From an uncultured Bdellovibrionales bacterium (GTDB taxonomy: Bacteria; Bdellovibrionota; Bdellovibrionia; Bdellovibrionales; Bdellovibrionaceae): a stretch of 64,000 nt of DNA. The stretch covers positions 1 through 64,000 of the forward strand of contig CAIYID010000091.1 of NCBI GenBank assembly GCA_903926205.1, in the 5' to 3' direction. The translations under genes and the position numbers were made by a program. The stretch's first letter is position 1; the number at the start of each line of letters is the position of its first letter. The notes under the pieces were generated by a model. It did no database searches. It was given only the letters and a program-made list of their open reading frames with translations, and was not told the origin of the DNA. Below, piece by piece: positions 52,510 through 60,472 of this stretch.

Positions 52510-53007
52510 ACGATCATTCGGCGGAAAATGCTCGCGCATAATATTTCGAATATACTTTCCTGCCTCAGGATTTTTGCCAATAATTTTTTGCACATCCTCA
52601 AGTGAATTGAGCATAATAGCTAAACGCTTGTTGTCCAAATCGACAATTTTATTTTTTATTTTTTTAATTTTAGCATTGTCCAACTTTTCTTCAGTGATGG
52701 AAGCAAAAAAATCGACCTTTTGAGCAGCGATTTCCATTTTAATTTTTCCAGCTTCCCTCATTGTGCTTTTTAAAATTTCAGATAATTTCCCTCTTTGTTT
52801 TTCACTAAGGCCAGGGGTTTTTAAGAAAGCATCATGAGCTGTTTTTTCAATACTCAGTCCCATTGCGTTGGTGCAATTTTGAGTGATAGCACCTCCTGCA
52901 GGCTCTTGACCGAGCTTTTTTTCTGAGTCATTAGAACTTTCTATCTGTGCGGCTTTTCCAAAAAAGGAAATTAACAAGCACCCGAATATTAACTTGAGCT
53001 GTCCCAT
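52501..53007 (-). CDS. Exported helical protein, CpxP/Spy-like
   Basis: The 168-residue protein has a signal peptide (LKLIFGCLLISFFGKAAQ) and a helical mature part. SEKQRGKLSEILKSTMREAGKIKMEIAAQKVDFF resembles the LTxxQ-repeat architecture of periplasmic CpxP/Spy/CnrX metal- or folding-stress proteins. The AAGGAGAG site supports the ATG at 53007; the frame to 53160 has no such site. Two Cys residues occur (one before, one after cleavage). Function is inferred only from architecture. Confidence 0.5.
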   Translation of the reverse strand: MGQLKLIFGCLLISFFGKAAQIESSNDSEKKLGQEPAGGAITQNCTNAMGLSIEKTAHDAFLKTPGLSEKQRGKLSEILKSTMREAGKIKMEIAAQKVDFFASITEEKLDNAKIKKIKNKIVDLDNKRLAIMLNSLEDVQKIIGKNPEAGKYIRNIMREHFPPNDRLQ

Positions 53008-53335
53008 AACACTCTCCTTGTTAAATTTAATATCTCCCCGGTTTAATTTACTGTCAAAATGGAGAAGTTTATCTGGATCCAGTAACGCAAAACAAAATAA
53101 TTTTTGAGACATATTGGCTCGACAAAGAAAATCTTCACAATTGATTTGAAATATCTTCATCGCATTATCAAGTCGATTAAGTGACTTAACTCAGCCTAAA
53201 CTTAAGCCTAAATGAATCATTAATATCTTTAATAGCTAAAATTCATCAAATCAATAAGCCAACTTCAAACAAGAGGAGTAGCATTTATTCAAGAAACTTT
53301 CTTGGAGTTAACAGGAAAGTCGAAGGAGGAAAAAA

Positions 53336-53737
53336 ATGGTAAAAGTCGTTTTTAAAAATCTCAAAAAATCTGAATTAGTAAGGGAAGTAACTACTGAGAG
53401 AATTGAAAAGACGATTAGCAAGTTTTCTGAACTTGCTAGGATGGCGGCAACAGTCATAGTGAGTCGTGAACACTCCAATGAACATTCTGGAGCAAGTCTC
53501 TTCTCAGCGAAATTGATGCTTGCAGGAAATGGACATAAACCTTTGATTCTTGAAAAACGAGCTGAATCACTTTATCAAGCATTAGCCTTAGTAACAGATC
53601 GGGCGGCAGAAATATTTCAAAGAGCGCTATCCAAAGACCGTGAAACAGGAAGACATAGAAAACGTCGTTGGAAATCCTTTCAAAAGTGGAAAAACGATTT
53701 TACCTCTTGGGAAGAGGGGGCTGAATCAGCGAGCTGA
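53336..53737 (+). CDS. Ribosome hibernation promoting factor / RaiA family
   Basis: The 133-residue protein has the beta-alpha-beta-beta-beta-alpha hibernation-factor fold: VKVVFKNLKKSELVREVTTERIEKTISKF, SLFSAKLMLAGNGHKPLILEKRAESLYQALALVTDRAAEIF (in outline). A basic tail (RHRKRRWKSFQKWK) is suited to rRNA. It is a short type without the C-terminal dimerisation domain. It inactivates ribosomes in stationary or starved cells. A strong AAGGAGG site lies upstream. A role in the non-growing attack phase of a predator would fit, but is inference. Confidence 0.78.
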   Translation: MVKVVFKNLKKSELVREVTTERIEKTISKFSELARMAATVIVSREHSNEHSGASLFSAKLMLAGNGHKPLILEKRAESLYQALALVTDRAAEIFQRALSKDRETGRHRKRRWKSFQKWKNDFTSWEEGAESAS

Positions 53738-53790
53738 AGAAAAGATAAGGGAAGTTTCAAAGAGAATTAAAAATGAAAGGTGAATAAAAG

Positions 53791-53812
53791 AAAGGCGTCT
53801 AAGAACGCCTTT
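53791..53812. terminator. Bidirectional terminator
   Basis: AAAGGCGT (53791-53798) and ACGCCTTT (53805-53812) pair perfectly around six bases. CTTATTT follows on the plus strand and CTTTTATT on the minus strand. It serves the hibernation factor gene and the convergent methyltransferase gene. Confidence 0.8.
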
Positions 53813-53813
53813 C

Positions 53814-54728
53814 TTATTTCCAACGAAACTCATAACATTGATGAATTTTTTGATCGTGAAAATCTCGCGGGATAGTTTCTTTTGTTATATCTCTGATCTG
53901 GAAGTCGTTAAGTATTTTAGGGTCTAATTTAAATTTCCGTTTATTGTTTGAAAAATAAAGAATTCCGCTTGAATCGAGTTTTTTCATTGTAGTCCTGAGT
54001 AAAAAGTCCTGGTCTCTTTCAACTTCGAAAGTTTGTTCCATTCTTTTGGAATTTGAAAACGTGGGCGGATCTAAAAAAATACAATCATACTTCGTCGAGC
54101 CGATGTCTTCACTCAGCCAAGACAAGACATCTGCCCGAATAAGTTCATGCTCATTTAAATTAATCTGATTTTGCTCGAAATTTGTTTTTGCCCATTCAAG
54201 ATAAGTAGCGGACATGTCGACACTGGTCGTTTTGGCACCGCCCAGCGCTGCGCATACACTAATGGAGCCCGTGTAGCAAAAAAGATTTAATAACTTTTTT
54301 CCTTGAATTTGTTTAAAGATTTTTTGTCTTATAGGCCGATGATCTAAAAAAAGACCGGTGTCCAAATAATCCCAAAGATTCACTCTGAAATAAGCAGGAC
54401 CTTCACGAACTATAAAATTTTTATTTGTCTCTGCGAGGCGTTCATATTGCTGTAATCCCGATTGTCGTTCACGAGACTTCCAAATGAGAAGATCTGGTGA
54501 GACCTGAAACAGTTCCACTAAAGCTTTGGAGGTGAGTGATTTAATATCTTTTCCCTGATCTATGTAGAAATCAGTTTTATCGTAGATGACAAAGTGATCT
54601 TTGTAGCGATCAACAATGACTTGAAACTCAGGGATGTCTCGATCGTAAAGTCTAAAGGCTTCGATATTTTGCTGCTGAGTCCAGGCTTTGATTTTTTTCC
54701 AATTTTTTTCAATACGATTTTTTAGCAT
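53814..54728 (-). CDS. RlmK/RlmI-like rRNA methyltransferase
   Basis: The 304-residue protein is a class I methyltransferase like the C-terminal (RlmK) half of the E. coli YcbY/RlmKL enzyme. It has an N-terminal FRLYDRDIPEFQVIVDRY block, then LLNLFCYTGSISVCAALGGAKTTSVDMSATYLEWA (motifs I and II in outline), and FLDPPTFSNSKRM (motif IV, DPP) with the catalytic neighbourhood. The predicted target is 23S rRNA guanine N7, by family. It is a stand-alone domain, not fused to RlmL. Confidence 0.85.
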   Translation of the reverse strand: MLKNRIEKNWKKIKAWTQQQNIEAFRLYDRDIPEFQVIVDRYKDHFVIYDKTDFYIDQGKDIKSLTSKALVELFQVSPDLLIWKSRERQSGLQQYERLAETNKNFIVREGPAYFRVNLWDYLDTGLFLDHRPIRQKIFKQIQGKKLLNLFCYTGSISVCAALGGAKTTSVDMSATYLEWAKTNFEQNQINLNEHELIRADVLSWLSEDIGSTKYDCIFLDPPTFSNSKRMEQTFEVERDQDFLLRTTMKKLDSSGILYFSNNKRKFKLDPKILNDFQIRDITKETIPRDFHDQKIHQCYEFRWK

Positions 54729-54744
54729 ATCTCCGCTTTTAACT

Positions 54745-55989
54745 TTATTTTGTTTCTTTAGTCACGGACGAATCTGCAGCACCATCGTTAGTTGTTATGG
54801 CCGCGGCTGGCGCCACGGGAGGAACGGAGGCGGTGGTTGGCACCTCTGCCGAAGACGGAGCCACAGATTGGGTTGCGGGAAGCCCCTGAGAGGGGTTGTC
54901 GATCAGTGATTTTTTAGATTTTAAAATATTCATTAAACGATCACTCGAGAGCGCTCCGCTTCCTGAGTTTAAGATAAGAAAAGAGCCATTTTTTTGTGAA
55001 TCTTTACCACTTTTGAAAATAATGCCAAATTGAGGCATTATTGTTTTAGGATCAACATCAGGGGCGAATAAAGTCACGGCCATATAATATTCAGAAGGAG
55101 ACGTTGGATCAATGTATCCTTCCATGTGCATTTTGTATTTCAGTGAGCTTGAGATTAAAGGAATATCTATTAATACATTTGTATGAGCATTCAATAAGTG
55201 GTTTGTGTCGATGAAGGCTGTTTGAGCCACATCATTAATATTGAGCGTGAGTGAAGCTGTTATCTTACCGCCAGAAACGTCTGACAAATTCACTTCCTTC
55301 ATATTGATTTTAAGTTTGTCTGTTGTTCCGATTTGTAAAGTTACTTCTTTTGCGGGCTTCCAAATATCGCTCGTCGTTGTTAATATTGAAGGTGAAAATT
55401 GAAGATCTTTTAAGAAAATAAAAAAGTCTTTTGTGGTGCGATTTTGATCATCCAAAGATAAAGCACCTTGCTGAACTTTGGCGTCGGAGCCAATCACGAT
55501 GGCGAATTTTTTAGACGCGTTCGGGTCAGATTCTTTTCCATTTTTTGAGAGTGTTAAAATTAAATAATAATTTTGAGAATCAAAAAAACCTTTAGAACTC
55601 AACTGATAATCTTTTAGATCCGGGACAGCCACGACTTGATCAGGATCAGTCATGGCAACGGCATCACTAACAGAAATAGGTTTTTCATTATCTTTACTGA
55701 TTGAAATAGGTATATCATTAATTGTAAAATCGAACTTCACCGAGGTTGAGCCATCCGCACTATCTGTTTTCGTGGCCTTGCTGAGTCGTATCTTCATATT
55801 ATCTTGAAGAATTGTTAGATCAAGCAATTGAGTATCAATTCCTGGAGTCTTTCCTTGCTGACCTGCGCGGGCTGCATTCGGGTTGGCGGCTGTATTTTTT
55901 GGTTTTCCACAGGCTTGGAGCAACATGCCGAAAGCGGCAATAATACAAACCGTACGCGCGAAATAGGTGAATGATCTTGCTTGTGACAT
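54745..55989 (-). CDS. Lipoprotein of unknown function
   Basis: The 414-residue protein has a signal peptide with lipobox LLQAC. The mature part has long beta-rich, Asp/Thr/Lys-rich regions (VKFDFTINDIPISISKDN) and a low-complexity Pro/Ala/Thr/Val tail. A GGAGG site eight bases before ATG 55989 sets the start. It is probably an envelope lipoprotein. I do not recognise a domain. It lies 16 nt downstream of no other gene on its strand except, in reading order, before the rRNA methyltransferase gene. Confidence 0.65.
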   Translation of the reverse strand: MSQARSFTYFARTVCIIAAFGMLLQACGKPKNTAANPNAARAGQQGKTPGIDTQLLDLTILQDNMKIRLSKATKTDSADGSTSVKFDFTINDIPISISKDNEKPISVSDAVAMTDPDQVVAVPDLKDYQLSSKGFFDSQNYYLILTLSKNGKESDPNASKKFAIVIGSDAKVQQGALSLDDQNRTTKDFFIFLKDLQFSPSILTTTSDIWKPAKEVTLQIGTTDKLKINMKEVNLSDVSGGKITASLTLNINDVAQTAFIDTNHLLNAHTNVLIDIPLISSSLKYKMHMEGYIDPTSPSEYYMAVTLFAPDVDPKTIMPQFGIIFKSGKDSQKNGSFLILNSGSGALSSDRLMNILKSKKSLIDNPSQGLPATQSVAPSSAEVPTTASVPPVAPAAAITTNDGAADSSVTKETK

Positions 55990-56115
55990 AAAAAATACCT
56001 CCACTGAACTTTACAAGTCAGCAAGGTCGATGCCACAAATATTAGTTCTAACGAGGCAGAAAAAGCAGAGTTCGTTATTGCTAATAATAATTTTGCCAAT
56101 TATTTGAATTCAACT

Positions 56116-56130
56116 GTCTAAAGTTTAGAC
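56116..56130. repeat. Perfect 15-bp palindrome
   Basis: GTCTAAAGTTTAGAC is two exact 7-bp arms around a central G. It sits 127 nt upstream of the lipoprotein start (minus strand) and may be an operator. Confidence 0.45.
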
Positions 56131-56137
56131 ATGGAAG

Positions 56138-56190
56138 AGCTACCGGGATTTTTCATAAGCTGCCTTCGGCGCTTGAAAAATCCCGGAGCT
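56138..56190. other. Long hairpin with UUCG-type loop
   Basis: AGCT-a-CCGGGATTTTTCA on the left pairs with TGAAAAATCCCGG-AGCT on the right. The inner part AAGC-T-GC/GC-GCTT closes on a CTTCG loop. The whole is about 53 nt. There is no clean T-run on either side, so it may be a transcript-stabilising or processing hairpin rather than a simple terminator. Confidence 0.65.
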
Positions 56191-56222
56191 ATTCCCGCGC
56201 GGCATATAGATAAAGTTTAAAA

Positions 56223-56303
56223 TTATAAGTAGGTGGCGTTTTGATACAACATGAGTAGAGATGCAATCACTAAAATAGTCAGAAAAAATATTTGTCTCGC
56301 CAT
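56223..56303 (-). CDS. Possible 26-residue hydrophobic membrane peptide
   Basis: The open frame reads MARQIFFLTILVIASLLML and then YQNATYL, a single short membrane helix with a basic N-terminus. GGTGGAGAG lies six bases before the ATG. The long hairpin at 56138-56190 follows its stop by 33 nt, so gene and hairpin may form a small transcript. Type I toxin-like peptides have this shape, but no antisense RNA is apparent. The 56004-56558 gap holds this, the hairpin and the palindrome, and no other gene that I can see. Confidence 0.4.
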   Translation of the reverse strand: MARQIFFLTILVIASLLMLYQNATYL

Positions 56304-56557
56304 TTTTCTCTCCACCAATATTAATGTCTATATATAGCCTCAAGCTTATCGGGGAAAACGAACTAGACTTTAGTCGGTTTGTATTAAAATAGCGTAAAAT
56401 AATTGAACGACTGTCGCCAATAAACGTTTGTATGTCTCAAGTTAAAACAAAGTCATTCTCTAAACCCAATACATTAGCTCCAAATGTCTCAAAACCGGGT
56501 ATGTACCTTGCTCAGCACTTATATATATGAATTCGTGTATTAACAGATGGAGAGGCT

Positions 56558-58705
56558 ATGACAATAAAATTCGCTACAATTTTAATTCCTTTAACTTTCA
56601 CGGCAGCGACACCGATTTTACTTTTTGCCGAAAACAGTCATGGTATTGAAAACTCATCTGTTGAAAGTCGTCCTATAATTGAAGTGTCAGGGCCGAAGAA
56701 AAAAAATTCTTCATTAGCGGGTAAAGTTTTCTCTAGTGTCGGCAGTCTTTTTTCAATGAATGAAGATAGTCCACTTTTTAAAGCTTGGCAGCAGGCTCAA
56801 ATTGGCACAGGCCTTAATCTACTGGATAAAACAATTTCCATTTCTGACAAAGCTTCGACCTCACTGGATGTTAAATATCATTACACAGTTCAACCAGCTT
56901 TCGTGAAGAATTATCATCAGCGTTTAGATCAATACAGTATTGATTTTTGTTTGGCAGACACCGTTGCTAATTATGTGGGTGCAAATGCTAACATGAGTGC
57001 TCAGCTTTCATTCTCACGAGTCTTTGATAATAAACTCAACGCAGTGGAGGCTTTGCCCTATTTACCAAACAGAATTCCTTGGAAGGCTGATACAGCTCTT
57101 AATCAACTTAAACCGGGCGAAATGGTTCGTTTTGAAGTTGGCACAGGTCTTTCAGCTGGTCCCGTCTCATCAATTGCTTTAACGAGCAATATCCCTCTGA
57201 ATGCCTCGGCCAACGTCAATCGTAATTCACAAATGGTGATTGATATCTATCGGATGAAATTTAAATTGGTTCGGATGAGAATGGTGACGATTCGGCATCT
57301 TCTTGATCTTGGAGGTTCGATTAACACGGACCCGCTCGGGGCTTTCAATTTTGGCCAGTCACTGATCGAAAATACTCTTGGAAAGTTGTTTAAAATAAAT
57401 CCATTGTCTTTCGGCGGGGCCACAAATATGAGTAAAAAGAAACCTGTAAGTACTTTTATGGTTGATTACATTTTTAATCTTGAAAAACCAGAAGCCGCTC
57501 AGGCTTTCGAAGAGACCATGAGCCAACTTCACCATCTTAAAGCTATCAATTTTTTTGATTTTAAAATTAGTCATTCAAGTATAGATGACCGAATTTTGAG
57601 TTTGGTTCAGGCTCCTGAATCTTTAGTAAAAAGAGATGAAACGCTTCCTGCAGGGGAGCGTAGTGTGAATCGCATTTTCAAAGGGACGACTGAGGCGACT
57701 TACCACTCATCCTTTTTGGAGAGTAAATTGAAAATATTGATTCCGATTTGGTATAAACGAATCGATAACAGTAATTCAATCGCGCAGGTGCGAGGCTTTG
57801 ATGCAAAAAACAATCCTATCGATATGTTGTATCTAGCACGCTCAAGCATTAGCAATTTCAAAGGGGTGGCTGGTCTCTGGCAGAAATTATTGACAAATGA
57901 AACCGATGCTCTTTTTCGAGCGAATTTTAAAGATGACAAAGTTATTCCCACCCTTTTAAGCGATATTGTTCTGCAAAAAAATTTGAGTGATAAAAATTTA
58001 ACTAAAAGCAAATATATTCGAGCAACTAGTTTTATTGATCTCACGGTACCAACGGCTTCCGCTTTGATCCCTGAAGTGAATTTTAAAGAAGTAAATAAAT
58101 TGGTAAACGGTTATTTTCGTTTAAAATTAGTTATTCATCCTGAGGCCATTGGAGTCATGGAAAAACTTTCAAAAAATCAGATTCATGATCGCTTGGTGGA
58201 TCTTCTTAGACGTGATCCATTTGCAAGTGAAATTAATTCTGAGCATACACAGACCAGTATCGGCGAAAGTTCTGAATCTTCGACAACGGAAGAAAAACTG
58301 CAAGAAGACATTAACGACGTAACAAATCTATTTGCTGTGTTTTTGGATGATCATTCGACGATGATTGAGAAGTATCAAGCGTATTTGAAGGCTCGTGAAT
58401 TCGAATTGTTTGAAGCGATTGGTCCAGCACTGATGGTTTCCTTAATTCCTAAAGACAAAATCGAAGACATGATTTTCTTAAAAGTGAGTATCGGTGGAGA
58501 TAAATTAGCAGCAACCAGTATTACTTATGGAAAGAAAGATGTTTCAGACTTTTTCTCTTCTTTTCAATATATGCAGGCGACATTGAATAGCCGTGATTTT
58601 GATATGCGTCTTGATACTAACGTATCTTCACAGGATATTCGGGCTCAATTGAATAGCAGCGCAGATGTAATTGATGATATTACTGGAAGAGCAACGTTCC
58701 GATAA
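56558..58705 (+). CDS. Large exported hypothetical protein
   Basis: The 715-residue protein has an N-terminal signal (IKFATILIPLTFTAATPILLFAE). The mature chain is rich in Asn, Ser, Leu and Lys with a single Cys, and contains no transmembrane helix. The middle (about residues 95-430) alternates beta-like segments and the C-terminal part is more helical with an Glu/Ser-rich break (SESSTTEEKLQEDIND). I recognise no family. It is a single gene, with a 166-nt gap to the maturase gene. It ends in a region with a weak hairpin only at 58822-58848. Confidence 0.62.
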   Translation: MTIKFATILIPLTFTAATPILLFAENSHGIENSSVESRPIIEVSGPKKKNSSLAGKVFSSVGSLFSMNEDSPLFKAWQQAQIGTGLNLLDKTISISDKASTSLDVKYHYTVQPAFVKNYHQRLDQYSIDFCLADTVANYVGANANMSAQLSFSRVFDNKLNAVEALPYLPNRIPWKADTALNQLKPGEMVRFEVGTGLSAGPVSSIALTSNIPLNASANVNRNSQMVIDIYRMKFKLVRMRMVTIRHLLDLGGSINTDPLGAFNFGQSLIENTLGKLFKINPLSFGGATNMSKKKPVSTFMVDYIFNLEKPEAAQAFEETMSQLHHLKAINFFDFKISHSSIDDRILSLVQAPESLVKRDETLPAGERSVNRIFKGTTEATYHSSFLESKLKILIPIWYKRIDNSNSIAQVRGFDAKNNPIDMLYLARSSISNFKGVAGLWQKLLTNETDALFRANFKDDKVIPTLLSDIVLQKNLSDKNLTKSKYIRATSFIDLTVPTASALIPEVNFKEVNKLVNGYFRLKLVIHPEAIGVMEKLSKNQIHDRLVDLLRRDPFASEINSEHTQTSIGESSESSTTEEKLQEDINDVTNLFAVFLDDHSTMIEKYQAYLKAREFELFEAIGPALMVSLIPKDKIEDMIFLKVSIGGDKLAATSITYGKKDVSDFFSSFQYMQATLNSRDFDMRLDTNVSSQDIRAQLNSSADVIDDITGRATFR

Positions 58706-58821
58706 GTTAAGTTAGGATAGCATTAAGACGACAGTGAAATAAATTCGAAAAAACGGTAATAAAATCACTTTGGCTCAATATGTCAAAATAGCAACCTACT
58801 GAAATTAAAAGATTTTTTTAT

Positions 58822-58848
58822 ATGGGGTCAAAATAATTTTGGCCTCAT
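58822..58848. repeat. Imperfect inverted repeat overlapping the -24 region
   Basis: ATGGGGTCAAAAT and ATTTTGGCCTCAT are near-perfect complements (two wobble pairs). The right arm contains the TGGC of the sigma-54 promoter. It could be a regulator site or the end of the upstream transcript; no T-run follows. Confidence 0.45.
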
Positions 58849-58855
58849 ATTTGCA
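58839..58855 (+). promoter_or_regulatory. Sigma-54 (-24/-12) promoter of the radical SAM maturase operon
   Basis: TTGGC at 58839-58843 and TTGCA at 58851-58855 give exactly GG-N10-GC, as required for RpoN, and fit YTGGCACGRNNNTTGCW at the -24 TTGGC and -12 TTGCA elements. The predicted transcription start near 58866 would favour translation starts downstream of 58872. The last gene of the operon encodes an NtrC-type sigma-54 activator. Confidence 0.65.
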
Positions 58856-58904
58856 GTTTTAGCCCTCGGCTTTGCCTGAGGTGCATTTGGATACCGTATT
58901 TTCG

Positions 58905-60272
58905 ATGAAACAATTTGATGACCTGATTGCGATTCGCTCTTCTAAGGGACGAGTCGTTGGTTTTCATACAAAAAACCTCGAGATCGCGCGTTTGTCCGAG
59001 CAAGCCTGGGAGCAAGGCCTTAAGCTGAATGAGGTTCGCGCGTGGAATTCTCAGCAGAAATCGAAAGAACTCTCGTCATTTGAAACAGATGACAACTGCG
59101 AAGAGAGTGCTGATGAAACTCAGAAGCAGAGCCATAAGCCGTTGAATTATCAAGTTCGGGCACTGTCGATCAATGTGACTCAGATCTGCAATCTTCACTG
59201 TACTTACTGCGCGGCTGGCGGCGATGGGAGCTATGGCGATCCCGTGAAAAAAATTGCCGTGGACAAAACTCTGCCTCAAATTCAGTTTTTTATGGGAAAA
59301 TTATCACCAGGAGATGAGTTCCGGCTGACTTTTTTGGGTGGAGAACCCTTGTTGTATCCGGAAGCGATTTTGCTTTTAGCTGAGTACGCGCAAGAGTTCG
59401 CGGCCGTTCGGCAAATTAAAACTCAGTTCGTGGTTGTGACAAATGGCACTCAATTTACTGAGAGAAATATTGAAATTCTCGATAAGATCAAAGCAAATAT
59501 TACGATTAGCCTAGATGGCCCGCCAGAGGTGAATGATCTGCTTCGACCGAATCGGGCTGGTTTTGGGGTTACTCATTCCATCATTGCGGGACTGCGAAGC
59601 CTTTTGGATCAAAAAAAACAGAGCAAGAAAAACATCGGCTCTGTGGGAATTTCAGGGGTTTTTGGCTCGAAAAACATGAATTTGGAAAAGGCCTATCGAT
59701 TTTACAGTGAATTTCCAGTCCAATGGTTCGACTTTACTTACGATCATTTGGAAACTCGTGAACAGGTCAATTGGGAGTTCACGCAGGAATTGCTCCATGT
59801 CGGTGCTCTTGCGTTTGCCAAGGGTGGAGAACAAGAGCTTCGTCGAATCAAAATTTTTGATCAGTACTTCCAAGTTTTTGATTCTCAGAAGATAAATAAC
59901 AATTATTGTGGTGCTGGGAAGACTTTTTTAATGGTGGATGCGCGCAACCAGATCTACACCTGTCCCTGGGTTGTTGGCGATAGCAAAGAGGTCGTTGGTC
60001 AAGGAACCACTCTTTTTCAGGAAAAATTGAGTGGTTATTCCCAAGATCTTATTGTGCAAAATAATTGTCAAAATTGTTGGGCCAGCGCCATTTGTGGCGG
60101 TGGCTGTATGTATATTCATAAAAACAAAACTGGTGATAAGCACCAGGTAGACCCTAATTTTTGTTCTCGAACTCGTGAGTTGATTGCAACTTCTCTTCTG
60201 TATTATGAAGAGAGTCGAGGTTTGTCCACTCAAGTTCAAGAGGTCATCGAAGGCGAACAGATCTTAGGCTGA
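58905..60272 (+). CDS. Radical SAM/SPASM peptide maturase
   Basis: The enzyme of about 455 residues has an N-terminal region of some 85 residues (IRSSKGRVVGFHTKN then a helical, charged linker) that resembles peptide-recognition (RRE-like) modules. The radical SAM core has CNLHCTYC (CxxxCxxC, near residue 95), LGGEP and a VVTNGT strand. The C-terminal SPASM domain has NYC, TCPW, then CQNCWASAICGGGC (exactly CX2CX5CX3C) and a last Cys in FCSR for two auxiliary clusters. Such enzymes crosslink precursor peptides. ATG 58905 is preferred given the predicted transcript start; TTG at 58872 or 58887 is possible. A 55-residue peptide gene follows by 32 nt. Confidence 0.88.
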   Translation: MKQFDDLIAIRSSKGRVVGFHTKNLEIARLSEQAWEQGLKLNEVRAWNSQQKSKELSSFETDDNCEESADETQKQSHKPLNYQVRALSINVTQICNLHCTYCAAGGDGSYGDPVKKIAVDKTLPQIQFFMGKLSPGDEFRLTFLGGEPLLYPEAILLLAEYAQEFAAVRQIKTQFVVVTNGTQFTERNIEILDKIKANITISLDGPPEVNDLLRPNRAGFGVTHSIIAGLRSLLDQKKQSKKNIGSVGISGVFGSKNMNLEKAYRFYSEFPVQWFDFTYDHLETREQVNWEFTQELLHVGALAFAKGGEQELRRIKIFDQYFQVFDSQKINNNYCGAGKTFLMVDARNQIYTCPWVVGDSKEVVGQGTTLFQEKLSGYSQDLIVQNNCQNCWASAICGGGCMYIHKNKTGDKHQVDPNFCSRTRELIATSLLYYEESRGLSTQVQEVIEGEQILG

Positions 60273-60304
60273 TATTTAGACTAAAAACAAAAAAAGGTGG
60301 AATT

Positions 60305-60472
60305 ATGAAACAAAATTCGGAAGCATTAAAACAGGAGCCTGAAATGGAAAATGTGAAAGCAGAAGAAAAAAACTTAAAAGAGGCCGCTCAGGTGCATGTG
60401 CAAAAAATTAAGCCTTTGAAAACAACAACACAAACTCCGGCGGATCCCGGCTGTCGCCCAACAGGGACTTAA
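60305..60472 (+). CDS. Putative RiPP precursor peptide
   Basis: The 55-residue peptide has an AGGTGG site four to five bases before its ATG. Residues 1-38 are charged (Glu/Lys/Gln) and helical, like a leader. The tail reads TTTQTPADPGCRPTGT, with one Cys (position 50), no aromatic residues and many Thr/Pro/Gly, like a modifiable core. It lies directly after the maturase gene, and its stop overlaps the kinase start (TAATG). No signal peptide or double-Gly cleavage site is clear. The assignment rests on position and composition. Confidence 0.72.
   Translation: MKQNSEALKQEPEMENVKAEEKNLKEAAQVHVQKIKPLKTTTQTPADPGCRPTGT

Noticed and set aside
56140-56343. 67-residue minus-strand frame
   Set aside because: It overlaps the long hairpin and has no ribosome site; the shorter frame at 56223-56303 in another phase has one and a sensible membrane helix.
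56497-56512. Second sigma-54 promoter before the 715-residue protein
   Set aside because: GG-N10-GC spacing is present, but the -24 element reads GGGT rather than TGGC; a chance match is likely.
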